Shown piece after piece: positions 24,146-36,369 of a stretch of 64,000 nucleotides of DNA. Both the position numbers and the translations under genes were made by a program. Source of the stretch: Gnetum montanum (taxonomy: Eukaryota > Streptophyta > Gnetopsida > Gnetales > Gnetaceae); contig MNCI01008953.1 in the NCBI GenBank assembly GCA_015680685.1, forward strand, positions 116,733 through 180,732, given 5' to 3'. The notes under the pieces were generated by a model, which was not told the DNA's origin, made no database searches, and worked only from the letters and a program-made list of their open reading frames with translations. Each line of letters starts with the position of its first letter. Position 1 is the stretch's first letter.

Positions 24146-25603
24146 TGAAACACCACAAAAATTTGCATGTTAAGGTCAATTTTCATCATGTAGCTTTCAC
24201 CACATGAAACTTGAGGTAAAACTTCATTGTAAATGTGAAGATTGTAATAAAACAGGGGCAATCTCACATATTCCATACTTTTGGGATTGAAAATGACTCA
24301 TAGGTGGTTAAAGCCTTATTCCTCAAGTGAAAAAAGTTACCTAGTGTCTATATTTAGGCTTGGGGATGGGGGTAAAAAATGCCTTTTGGAAAGCCTTAAA
24401 TGGAAATTTGATGGGTTTTATGGGGGCTATACACTTTTCTATGCTGGAAACATTTTCAAGGGGTAAATCTCACCTACCCCCAATGTGGAGGGATGGGGAT
24501 TTTTCCCTTAGCATGGAAACCTTCCCCCCAGTGTGGAGACTACATGCACAATGTAGAAACCTTTTCCCTTTAGCATGGAATTTTCCCCCAATGTGGAAAC
24601 TACATACCCCTAGCATGGAAGCCACAAAAGCTAAACTTCATCACTCCATGCATTCCAATGTTGATTAGCCACTTCAGCAAACATGGCAAAAGGCTTAACA
24701 TGGAAGATTCATCTCTACCATAGAAGGTGTGTTCCCATTACTATTTATAGTAAATGGAATGTCCATGGGGGTTTTTCACTTACTATATATGGTATTCCTC
24801 CAAATTTGGGCATCCATCTCACCTGTACGAGGTAGAAATTTGTAACAACTTAACAACCAATTTGTAGTGATTGTGTAGTCAAATTACAACCATTTTGTAG
24901 CATCATTCATAGCCTAAAACCTAGAAAAACTAGCCTCAAATAGCTTTTATAGGTTCCAGACTCTTTGGCAGTTTGAGACTTTTAGCATTTCCACACTTGG
25001 GGAATTTTTAAGCATTCTCCCATGCTTGCATTCTCTTGAGCCCCAATGTGGAAGCATTGTAGCCTTTGCAACCCCCCTAAGACTTGTGAACATTTGGTGT
25101 CAACACTACATTTCTAGGACTCCCAATCCCCAAGGTGGAATAATTTGGTAGCCAAATTTCTCACTTTTCTCATCTCCTAGTAGTGACCCAAGTTACAGAT
25201 CTGAATTTGTAGTAGAGAAGGTTCAAAAGCATCAAGAGTGACTTAGTATCCAAATCATGGATCAGATCACATCAGCTTTAATGAGCTTTGAACTTCTGCC
25301 TTAGTGAACCCCCCTTTTCTCCCTCACAAGAAACTCTTATATACATTCCTAAACTTATTCTTTATTCATTTAAATAAAGTTTTAATTTTTAGTTTGTGTG
25401 CAATTTGTTTTGCTTGTGATTTCCAAATATACATTTTCTTTATTTTTAGATCATTTATTTTACATTATGTAACTCCTTGGATGAACTACTAGACCATTCA
25501 CGGCACATGGAATTCCATTTTTCAAATGCCCTATAGATTCTAGGTTAAGGTTGCTGCACTAAATCTATCAATTTTCTAGTAATCAATATTTTTGGTTACA
25601 ATA
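24146..25603 (+). repeat. 5' LTR of element D
   Basis: Starts TGAAACACCACAAAAATTTG and ends GGTTACAATA. It aligns with 44484-46014 throughout, e.g. CATCATGTAGCTTTCACC near 24185 and CTTATTCTTTATTCATTTAA near 25345. A candidate TATA (TATTTATAG, 24742-24750) is conserved in both D LTRs and in the A LTR. At 24440-24720 it carries repeated TAGCATGGAA, CAATGTGGAAAC and AACATGGAAG words, the same vocabulary as the internal array at 36.4-39.4 kb. Confidence 0.9.
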
Positions 25604-25609
25604 GTTTTC

Positions 25610-25627
25610 TGGTGCTAAAAGGAGGGC
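25610..25627 (+). promoter_or_regulatory. Primer-binding site of element D
   Basis: TGGTGCTAAAAGGAGGGC, six bases after the LTR end; it differs at one position from the PBS of C (63227-63244). I cannot assign the tRNA with confidence. Confidence 0.8.
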
Positions 25628-26380
25628 CTTTGCCTAATTTCTGTGACTAGATTTGTCTTCCGTATTGCTAACATTTCCACTTGAAGGTTTTTCTAATTTT
25701 TTATAGCCAAAAATTTCAAAAAATCAACGTTGTGCCTTCCCCCTTATAACCAGAACTATAGCATGAACATTGTAGATGATTGGATGTTAGCTTTTCATAG
25801 TAACTATTGTGAATATTTTTGCCCAAATCCAACATTGATACCTTTCCATCCATTTTTTATATTTTCTGCCAATTTTTTTCTAGTTTCCAAAGTGGGTGAG
25901 GTAACCCTTCTAGAAACCATCAAATTTCCAAATGTTAGCTTTCCCCCATCTTTCCTAGCTAAGCAAATTGGCAGTCTCCTAAAACTAGGTTCTAGTTGAA
26001 ACATACCAACATTCCACTTTGGTTTTTAGCCTTTCCCCCCTCATCAACATAGGATTAGAAAGGTGTGATATTTCCCACATCTCACCCCCCCCCNNNNNNN
26101 NNNNNNNNNNNNNNNNNNNNNNNNNNNNNNTCTTCTTTCCCCCTACCATACCTAGCATAGAGGTATTTAAGGGGCCAATGTGAGTGGGGCTTGTTACCAA
26201 GTTTCCCAACTTTCTATTTTTGGTAAAGGGGTAAGCCCCCTTGCCCCCACTTAATAATTATAGAAAGTGCTTCATTTTTAGCTATTTTTGCTCCCTTTGA
26301 TCATTTTTAAATTCTACTTGTTGGAATTTACCTCTATTTTTTCCTTTTATAGTCTATTTTAAGCCATTTTCAGCATTATA
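25628..26380 (+). other. Element D untranslated leader with an assembly gap
   Basis: Pyrimidine-rich leader before gag with no convincing ORF. It contains 37 undetermined bases at 26094-26130, directly after a run of nine C. Confidence 0.6.
26094..26130. other. Run of N (assembly gap)
   Basis: Thirty-seven N preceded by a C homopolymer; gap size may be nominal. Confidence 0.99.
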
Positions 26381-29115
26381 ACCATGTCTTTCTACTAGTG
26401 CACCAAGTTTCCTTTCACCTTTATTGGAAAAGGTCCTAGCCAATTGGCCATGAGGGTTTATGACCCCAAAGACCCTGCTATCATCGAATGTAGTTAATCT
26501 TTGAGGATTAGGGAAAAAAGTCTAACATTTTGGTCATGAATGAAGATTGATACAACTACATTTATGCTAAAATGTAGGCAGGCATGCTGATTCCACATTT
26601 GGAAGAATAAACCAAAAGGAAGTTCAAACTCATCCACTACAATGACAAAAAGTACATTCCTTCCCCCTTATGACAAAATACCTCTCAATGACATCTATGT
26701 GGGTATCTTAGCCTAATTGATTGAGATGGAGAAAAAAGATGATACGCCTAGCTCGAGGAACAACAGGAAGAGAAGGATGAGTTTAGGATGAAATCTAATC
26801 CTGAAAAAATCCTAGTAGGGTTATTCCAACAAGTAAACCCCAAGGCCACTGAGCCCTTCCCTCATGCCTTTATTTTCTTCATGCGCATGGTACTGCCATC
26901 TTCCACTCCCTCCTACCCTACCATGGCTGATCCCACACTAGTCATAGCCATGCATCAAAATGAATCGATGCCACAATCCATGACCTATAACCCATTAATG
27001 CCTTTTGTCACATAACCCTAATTTGTGCAACCATCGATGATGGTTTTCACCATCACAAATCCACTAACTGCCCCATGTGGAATCCACCATGGGACCCTAG
27101 GCAACTTACACACTCTCTTTATTCCATTTATGCCTTAGGTACTAGCACAAACCTCTTTTTCCTTGTTTGGCCCACAAGTTATGATCATAATGCAACCACT
27201 CCCTTCTATATTACAATCCATAGTGAGGCCACAAGCCTCACAACAAATGTCATGGCCATATCTATAAATCCCATAGCCAACAGGGCCACCATAAGTACTG
27301 GATCAAGCGTTCCAAATGATCTAGAACCTAAAGAAGAAGTTAAAGAGGCTCAAAGCCTCTACTTCCCAAAGTGTCAAGATTATGGACTTCTACTAGGATG
27401 ATCCCATCATTCTTGTGGTCCCATCCTTGACACTTCCTTTTGGTGTCCCTATTCCCTAGTTCAACAAATACAATGGAGAAGATGACCCTAATGCTCATCT
27501 TATAACCTTAAGATCTAGGTATTTTCTATTGCAACCATGGCCTCATACTATCATGAGGATTTTTCCTATGTCTTTGATTAGGAAAGTGCTTGATTGGTAC
27601 TATGCACTACCTAGAGGATCCATATCCTCTCTTGAGGACTTGATTGTCTAGTTTATTAACCACTTCAAGTATAACTTAAATCCTAACACCATGCTTGACC
27701 AACTCATGAAGGTTAAGAAAGAATTCTTAAGCCCATGTAGAAGTTCATCCAATGGTGGAATGGACTACTGAATGAAATACTAGAGCCCATACTCGAGATC
27801 CATCTTTTGGCCATATTCAAGGAGGTAGTTAACAAATTTATCAAGTCAAAACTCTACTATCTTGATCCATAGTCCCTTAGCTAAGTGTTTTCCTAAACCA
27901 AGAATATGGAAGATGTTGTAGAGGCCAATCATGACTCAACTTATGTAGCATACAAAAACTAACATACATGGAAAGATAAGGAAAATTATAAACAAAACAA
28001 CATGGTTGTAGAAATAGTGACCAAATAAGCAAAGACCACTAACCAAGGACTAAGGAAAAACCCATCCAAGGTCCTCACTAACAACCAAAATAACCAACCA
28101 TAAACCTCTAGGGCCACTACATTGACTACAACTAGATCTAAATTGGAGTGGAAGGACTAAAGTAAATACACTTCCATGCCTTTGAAACCATCTGAATTGC
28201 TAAATTGATTGCTAAAGAGTGGGTGCATGCAATATAAATAGATGACTTAAGCCATTCAAAAGAAGCATAAGCATCTATGTGAAATAGCCAAGAACCCCAC
28301 TCCAACAACAAAGGATGATCCACAACTACCTAGGTACTTCAAAGTAGACTACTTTTGCCATTATCACCAACTACCTGGTCATGACAAGACTTCTACCTCA
28401 CACTGAAGGATGACTTGTAGAGGATGATAGAGAAGGAGGAGCTAGTCTTAGATGCTTTCAACTTGGTCTAACCACAAAATTATTTGATGTAGGTCTATAA
28501 AGACCTATTGAATGCTAATGACAGCTCTTACATTATTTCAACATTTAACATAGATGATGATCAAAGACTCGCAAGAGAACCATACATGATCTGGGTACCC
28601 CATTGTGGCAAAGAGGCTTCTGTAGATTCCACTAGCTCAAGATCCCACTTTGTCATAAGAATACCATCATGAAGAAGTAGCCTTTTACTAGCAAGGTGCC
28701 CCAGCTTAATACAAACCAACTAGCCATAGCCCAACCAACTACACAATGACCTCTTGTGGTGGCTAATGCTACTACCTCTTCCACACAACCAATGATTGAC
28801 AACCAAAAAACCTCAACCAAGTGAGGAAAGAAGCATAAGCAAAAGCCCAACAACAAGGGTAACAAGAAAATAGGAACATGAAAGGAAGTGGGTCCACTGA
28901 AGCCCACCCCCATATCAGCTATATCCATAACCTCCTTTGCCAAACCCACTCCAGCCAACAAGCCATTGGAGGACACTAAAACCCATGACTAGAAGAACAA
29001 GGAAAAGTCCCAAAAACCACAATGTAAAGCTGAAGTTCACATTTTGAGGTGCATGGAGGAAGTGAAGCACAACTAGGGTGAAAAGCCCACTTCCAATGAT
29101 AAAAACTTCCTCAGT
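26381..29115 (+). pseudogene. Element D gag (broken)
   Basis: Aligned piecewise with the gag of C. An N-terminal piece near 26640 reads KYIPSPYDKIPLNDIY (IPSPYDVIPIP in C). The core at about 27385-27730 reads NKYNGEDDPNAHLITLRSRY, then PHTIMRIFPMSL, VLDWYYALPRGSISSLEDL and FKYNLNPNTMLDQLM. A zinc-knuckle-like piece near 28345-28400 reads CHYHQLPGHDKTSTSH; compare CDYHQRNGHNMDYC in C, so the last cysteine is lost. Many in-frame TAG, TAA and TGA codons. Confidence 0.82.
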
Positions 29116-30016
29116 GTGATAGATCAGGCTAGAAAATTCCTCAAGCAAAAGACTATAACTCTAAGCTTGTATGACCTGATCATGAATTCCACCACACATT
29201 GTGAGGCATTAGTTAAAATGTTGACTTCCATCCTAGTTAGTGAGGACATCCCCACTGATGAGGAAGCTATCTATGTAGTGTTGGTCCCTCCATCACCAAG
29301 GGAGAAAAAGTCAATACCCTTAGTATTTCATGATAGTGAAATCAAGGTTAATCCCCAAAATAGTAGTAACTAGGGCTCCTCTATTCATAACCATATGCAT
29401 AGGATAATTTAAAGTACATTAGGTGCATGTAGATGACAAAGTTATTACTGATGTTATTCCATGCACCATCATTGAGTAACTAGGTTTGACAAAGTAAATA
29501 CAACATACATCAATAGCTGCCCTCAAGTCTTTTAACAAATATAGTGTTGCAATCAAGGGGTCTATCTCCTTGGATTTTATGGCAAGGGAGCAATTCCTAA
29601 CAACTGCCAATTTCTTGATGGTAGAGGAGACACTAGGGTACAAACTTATCCTAGGAAGACCATGGTTGGCTTAATTACAAGCCATGCCCTCACCCATCCA
29701 TCAAGAAATTCACCTTCCTTACAAGGAAGGTGAAATCATCATTCGCAATGATAGCATAATTCCCCTAGCTATCAACAATGCGAACATAGAGAAGGGATCT
29801 AAAGTGGAGCTTTAAGAAGAAGCTCCCAACCATGAAATTCATCAACCTAAGAGGGAACAAAAAGCTAATGATGACAATGATAAGCAATGGGATGCATTAT
29901 GGGATGAACTCCCTTTTAACATCATCAATGAAGGTGATGGTGAATATAAGCTTGTGCTTAGTAGACCTTACTCATTTCTTAATCTTTTAAAGATTAGCAA
30001 GAAATTGCATAAGTGA
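29116..30016 (+). pseudogene. Element D protease (broken)
   Basis: The upstream helix (TITLSLYDLIMNSTTHCEAL and VKMLTSILVSEDIPTDEEA) is nearly collinear with C. The retropepsin core follows at about 29420-29700 with a VDDKVITDVIP-like active-site strand (the glycine replaced by K) and KLILGRPWL. The C-terminal tail near 29895-29960 (WDALWDELPFNIINEGDGEY) matches the tail of the C gag-pro frame. Stops and a frame change interrupt it. Confidence 0.82.
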
Positions 30017-30713
30017 AATGCACATTAATCTTTCCATGCCCTTATAACTAGATGCACCAATGGCCATGTAGCCTAACCTTTCTTTCTTAATTTTTATACC
30101 TTTTTATGTACTTTTTTTTTACTCTTTATGCCTGTAGCCCATGTTTCTATTTTCATTTGTCTTTTTACTTATTTATTAAAACCTTTCTTTTTCTTTAATT
30201 TTATCCATGTTATAAATAATAAAAAAGTCTTAAAAATTTTAAAACATAAAATCACAAAAAAAAAAAGATATAGGTTTCTCTTCAAACAAAGGCTTGCTAT
30301 GGCCTTAAACTAGCCTCACAATCTACTAAGACTCTGAATTGGCATCATAATTTGCTAAGACTCTAAACTAGCAACATGGCCTAATAGCAGTAAATGTTTC
30401 TTTTATTATATTTCTTTTTGTGTTTAGCCTATTACCACATTGATTAGCCAATTAATTTTATAACCAAAATCATCAACATAGCCATTTACAATGTTTATAA
30501 CACTAGAACAATAATATATATAGCCAAAAATGAAACCAAAATTTTAAATCTAAATTTAAAGTATCCATAACATACATAGCCATGGCCACACTATGTGGAA
30601 AAAATGTCAAAAAAATAATATAATAGCCATCTATAACATAGTCTTAGCTAACAATAGCCATCAATAGTAAAATAAAAATATATATCCAACATGCTAGACT
30701 AGGGTGATGAAGG
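30017..30713. repeat. Spacer with GGCCTTAAACTRGC motif repeats, protease side of the cassette in D
   Basis: Three to four copies between 30289 and 30387 (TATGGCCTTAAACTAGC, AAGACTCTGAATTGGC, AAGACTCTAAACTAGC), the complement of the GTTTAAGGCC motif seen in A and C. The remainder is AT-rich and would hold the 3' end of the minus-strand antisense transcript. Confidence 0.7.
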
Positions 30714-33700
30714 CTACTGAGGAGCATTTGGAGGAGGAAGTGGTGGGTCATTCCCACCCTCACGATTGGGACCACTAATTTCTCCTAAGGCCTAAAATAC
30801 AATAACACATAGCTAGTTAGTAATCAATAGCGAAAACCATAAATCAAAACTAAAATTATAAAACATAAAATATATCAAACTTGTGGGGATTTTAGCTCGA
30901 TAACTTCTAGTGGTCGATGTGGAAGGCCTTCCTCCAAATGATGGAGGATCTAGTCCTCTATCATGTTGACCTAGTTAACATCCCCAAGATCAACGCTAGA
31001 AAGGATGCCAGTCCTATCTACTGTAGTCCAAGTAGGAGTCTTCTGGGTAATAGTATTCATAGAGGTCCTGCCTATAGTAGTGGTAATTTGAGGAGTAGAG
31101 GATTACTTCACCATGAGAGTACTCTCAAAAAGTTGATAAGCACTCTCTACCTAGGTCCTCTGGATGAACAACTCTCTATTGCATCATTCAACTAACTCCT
31201 CCTTGAGCCACTTAAGGTAAGCCCCTCAATCCACCTTGTACTATGACTTGTGGGCCTTTTGTTTCTTATCGGACTCTAGGACCCAAGCGTAGTGATCTTT
31301 CCAACCCTCAATCTTCTAGGAAATGAGGTCCATCTACATCTACTGTTTTACTATCTCCCATGAGGGCACTACTTTGTCCTAAATGATATGCTAGTAGTGG
31401 ATCCACATGATCTCTTTAGTTCATAATTTTCCTAAGTTAGCCACTTGGGCTTCCACAAAGGCCTTGCAGTCTTGTAGATCTCTAATCACCTCCTCCTACC
31501 ATTGAGTCTTCTCCCTTAAGGCCACAACCTATTTCCACAGGGATTTGTTGAACCTCTCCAAATTTTGGCATACAATATTGCTAGACCTGTAGCAGTCTCA
31601 TATAACTTAAAGTGTACATTAGAGACATCAGAGGGAAGCTTCAACAAGGAGTCAATCTCCATGTCTTGGCTAGAGTCCCACTCCACAAAAGGCATAACAT
31701 AACCAAAAATATAACCATAAACATGGTGTAACAATAACATAAACATAGCCTATAACATAGCTAAACAACTAAGGAATATAAAAGAAATTCCTTACCTATA
31801 TTAGGTGCAACTTAATACAACCTATCAAAAATGTCCTTAGTCATCCCTCACATGAACTCCACCTTGTCTAGGACCTCTACCCATGGTCTCACATGAAATT
31901 TAGGGACAAGGACCTACACTAGTGGCTCAAGAACTACTACAATCATAACAATCATCAAATGGTTAGAATGAAAACCAAAATTAGACAATATGATATAGTA
32001 AAAGTCTTAAGACATGGGCATACTAGGCTCCTTCTCCTCTTCTTCTGGAATGATAATGGGGGATGTACCTGATTCTGCCTCATCAAAAAAATCATCTAGA
32101 TCATTTATGTTTACCTTAAGTTTTTGTAGGACTGCCTCTTCTGCATGCCTTTGTTCTTCCTCTGATGCTTGTCTACAACCATAGCACCTAGAAAACAAAT
32201 TGGTATATGAAATCATCATATAATCATAACTCTCAAAATAAAATAAAATAGCTAAAACTTAAATGATACATATGTATGACTGCCTACTATGATGGCTTAA
32301 GCTTAAACTTAAGCTTCGTCAGGGAAGGTTAGTCTGATGATGATGATGCTTCCTCCATGGACCTCTTGAGTTTCTCCCTGGCTATCCCTTTAGCCTCCCT
32401 ACATTGTTGTTTGGCATCCAAGGTGCTTGTTGGAAATGTGAGAGGCTCCTCATCATCTATGTTATTAGGGGACTCACACTACCTACCATCAAGATCCTTG
32501 GTGGTAATGGATAGTGAATCATCCATCCCCTTTGGTGGGTTCTAGGCTTGCACCATTAGATAAATGTACTTTATCCAAGGCTTAGAAAGTTGGCTTGGGT
32601 CTTGGGCAACCCATCACCCATTCCTTCACACCATCAAAAACTCTACAAACCTCTTTAAGTAACCTACAAAAAAATGTAAAATGCATGTTGATTATGGTAG
32701 AGGTATCTTCATGAAGTTGCAGGAGATCATCTTGAAGCCTAATAGCTAAAGCAGTTGCTACATTGAACCTAGTGCCATCTATTAGGACCTTCTTTAAGCT
32801 CCACTCCTACACAATGTTGATCACCTTATTTTACAATAACAGTTTAGAAAAATCATTAGACCTAAATAAAGGATATGATTTCTTTCCATTAGAGTTCATG
32901 AAACTATCCATGGAAATTCTAGAATGGCCCATCTTAGCACCAAACCACTCCAAAACTTCCTCACGATGGCCTGATTCCTTCACTATTCTAGTGGCAACCT
33001 TTGACCCATTAGCAGGGACACCAAAAAATTTGTAAAATATTTCATCATTAATGCCCATGTTAATCATCATGCCTCGAATGGTGGTGCTAAAATGATCAGC
33101 CTCCTTGTTGTAGGAGTTGATGATGTAAAGCATCTCTACAATAGGGATGGAAGGGATAGATGCCATAAATAGATCAAGCAAACCTGCATGCTCAATGTTT
33201 ACTTGGATGTATCTAGGCATCTATCCCCTCAGCCACTCCTATGCTGGTATCACCTCATCAAAATTCAAGATGAGGGTATCTCAATGACATCCTAAAAGGG
33301 GTATGGTAATGTCAATAGAGATGGAAGGTCCTACAAAGAACCAAATAGTTGGCATCAACATAGGCATGTTTAATAACTATTTAAAGTGATAAAATGCTTA
33401 GAACTTTCATGATCATAGAACATTAAATGTTATAGCTCTTATGTTTATCTTTTCTCTTCTTCTTCATTATGGTTTGAGCGAAGGTCCCAACAACAAGGGT
33501 TTGGTCTAGAGATCTCTTGGAGCCTACCCACCAGTTATGTATTGTCCTCTCATCCTTGCACTTCTTGTAGACAAGGTTGAACTTCATGGTGTATTCATCA
33601 AAGTTCCCTCTTAATTATTCATATACAATAGTTTTGATTTGAGGCCCTTGCTAAATTCATCTAGGGAAATTTTAGCCATTTCCAAGGTTTGATCATTAAT

Positions 33701-34265
33701 GATCAAGCCTTGATCATTAACTCGATACTTGCAAGAAGTTCATAAAACTAATGAAGTTAGGAAAGATAGTTTAGCCAATAAAGCCAAGAAAACATAAAAA
33801 TACTAGAATAACCAAGCTTACCCCTATAGGCAGTACATGGTGCTAGGCAAGTTCTAGAACAATGTGTGGGCATTATTTGCCACCATCAAAGTATTGTTAA
33901 CATTGTACTAGCTATACTCTGGCATGGTCCAAATCTTCGTAAGAAAGCATGAGCTAATCACATCTACTTTTCCCGTTGCTGTCTTAGGAGGTGGATTATC
34001 AATAATAAATCTAGCAATCAAGCTGAATACCTAAGGCAATAGTGACTACACTATGGCCCCAAACACATCTGTAGACAAGTATGACCACATCATCATACTA
34101 AAATTCTGTAGGATGTAGGCAAGGAATTCCCTTGTCCTAGGCTAGAACCATAATGTTACCTTTTCCAAAGATATGTTAGGGAGTGGGATGTTGGCCTTGG
34201 GGTGGCCAATATAGCATAAGATGCTCACTAACTCCACAATTATGATTATGGACTTTAGGAAGACC
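30714..34265 (-). pseudogene. Antisense accessory gene in D (HAD-like pseudophosphatase plus acidic/helical C-terminus)
   Basis: Exons matching the C copy, on the opposite strand to D's own genes. Exon 2 (34265-33822, acceptor CATGTAG, donor GTAAGC) has IIIIVELVSIL, TREFLAYILQNF, MMWS and NNTLMVANNAHTLF. Exon 3 starts near 33730 with NDQGLIINDQTLEMAKISLD and includes 32831-33220 (LLDLFMASIPSIPIVEMLYI, then FYKFFGVPANG and KKSYPLFRSNDF). An acidic exon lies at about 32010-32190 (EEEQRHAEEA, NINDLDDFFDEAE, EEEEKEP). A VEWDSSQDMEIDSLLKLPSD exon starts near 31690 and ends near 30880 at a GTTTGA donor. The last exon reads GEISGPNREGGNDPPLPPPN, ending at TAG 30714-30716. Exon phases at exon 2 equal those in C. 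Exon 1 was not found. Several stops; dead copy. Confidence 0.72.
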
Positions 34266-36369
34266 CTACATGGCAAAGGAAAAACATTATGAGCAATTAT
34301 AATTTCTTAACAAGTTTGGAAAAGCATCCTATTCATAGGTGAAATTAGCCTCTATAAAAGGCTGTAAGGTGTTTATTCAAGTTTGCTGAAGAAACTCCAC
34401 AAAAATCATTATTCCAAAATTTCATAACCTTTTACTTCATAACCAAAATTTCATAACTAGAATTAGGCTTTAGTTTAAACCATGCATAAAATTAGAAAAA
34501 GCATTAAAACTTAGAAAAAATAGCCATAGTAAAAAGCTTGCTAAAAATAGTAAAAGCATTTACTTTTCTTTAAAAAAAATTTAAAACATAAGTTCTACAT
34601 ATTTAGCAATCCACAAAAGCATGGGAGTTGCAAGAAAACTCTCTACACATGTCAATCACATCCATACCCAAAGGGATAAAATGTTACAACCAAGATTTAA
34701 CCTTATTCACACAGTGTAGCCAGAGCTTTGTATCCATGACCATTGAAACTAGAAATGCATAACCACATTTACATTAAATAGAGCCAAACTAGCAAAAATT
34801 GTAGTTGTCACCATTAATCCCCTTTTGTGCAAGGTTGTAAAAACAATTTTACCAAAACTTTCTTTGAGCTCCAAATGGAATGATTCCACCACCATTTGAA
34901 ATCTTGAATTGAGCCCTACACATCCACACCTAACCAAAATTTAGAACCCTTGCCATTTTTTCAAAAATATTCATTAATTTGAACAAAAATTTGGGATGGC
35001 ACAAACCCCCTTTTAACATAGGTTAAATAAAAAATTTATTTAAAATTCATTTCAAGTCCAATCAGGGTGATTCTACCTTCTTTGGAAACCTAAATCCAAG
35101 ACCTACCCAGCCATAACCAAAAAATCCAAAACCCTTGCCATTTTATTGGAAAAATTTCATGAATTTACATGGAATTCTAAAAATGACATGAAAAACCTAA
35201 CTACATAACCTTAGGAAAACAATCATCACTTAATTGTCTCAAAGCCAAATTGAATGAAACAATAGCCATTAGAAATCCTAAATAGAGGTCTATATACCAA
35301 TAACATCAAATTTTAAAAACATGTATCCATTTTCTTAAAAAAAATACACAACATTTCTTACATTTTTCATTCAAAAATCACCAAAAAGCCTAAAAGTCAT
35401 AAAACCTAATTTTGACATAACCATGAAAAATAGCCAAAATAGCCAACATGAATCATAACCATTTTAAAAAAATAAAAATAATGGGGTAGGATTTCATTAG
35501 AATTAAATTTTAACAAACATCAAAGCCTAGATTTAAGAAAAATGACCCAACCCCTAAATTTAAGGAAAACGCATGAAAGAAGTAAGCTCATTTTAAAAAT
35601 CAAGTTTACCAAGGATAAAATAATGAAAAAACCCTAGAAGCATGTAAAAAATCCAAAATAGGAGATAGGATTTCATCAAAAGTTCATTTTGCCCCCTTTA
35701 CTAGTGTAGATCTGAAGAAAATTGCTCCACACATGGCAAGAAAAAGCAATAAAAATAGCTAGAAACCTAAGCAAAAAAATGACTAGGATTGCCTTTGTTG
35801 GAGTAGCCATGAATGAAGCCTAGATTGAGATGGATCTAGGAAGCCTTTAAAAATCCCTTGCCTACTCATATGCCTTCTAAATCATGGGATTTCTACTTTT
35901 CCCTCCATGCTACTCAGGTGCCATATTTGTTGCACCAAAGTTGGGAATGGCTGAAATTAGGAAGGAATGGAGGTTCAAAACTAGCTCGAAAAGAGATGGA
36001 AGGATTTTATGTTGAAGATTGGTGCTCTTTACAACAATAAATATCTTCTTGGTCTCTCTCCCAATGTGCTACTTGTCAAGAATGTGAATTATGACTGAAA
36101 CTTGTGAGAAATAACCATAAAAATCAAACATAAACCTAAAATGCTTCCCTCTAAATCCTAGCTACCAATTTAGTGCACCATAAATCCAACTACACTGAAG
36201 TGCAAGGGAGGGTAGGGATAAGTCTCTTCTATTCTAGGATGGATGTGAAAGAACTTCACTTTTCAAATTTTAAGATTTTTAGGTTGTAGGCCTCACTATA
36301 TACCCTCACTCTTAGCCTAAAAATTGCAACACTGGGTTTTGATCCCTTAAACACTTAGAAAAACAACCA
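34266..36369. other. Putative intron 1 and upstream region of the antisense gene in D
   Basis: AT-rich DNA with many CCAAAATTT-like stretches and no convincing exon on either strand. By analogy with A and C the missing exon 1 and promoter of the minus-strand gene should lie here. Confidence 0.45.

Noticed and set aside
28653-29148. Minus-strand ORFs of 77 and 107 codons
   Set aside because: They lie opposite the decayed gag-protease linker of D and are compositional shadows.
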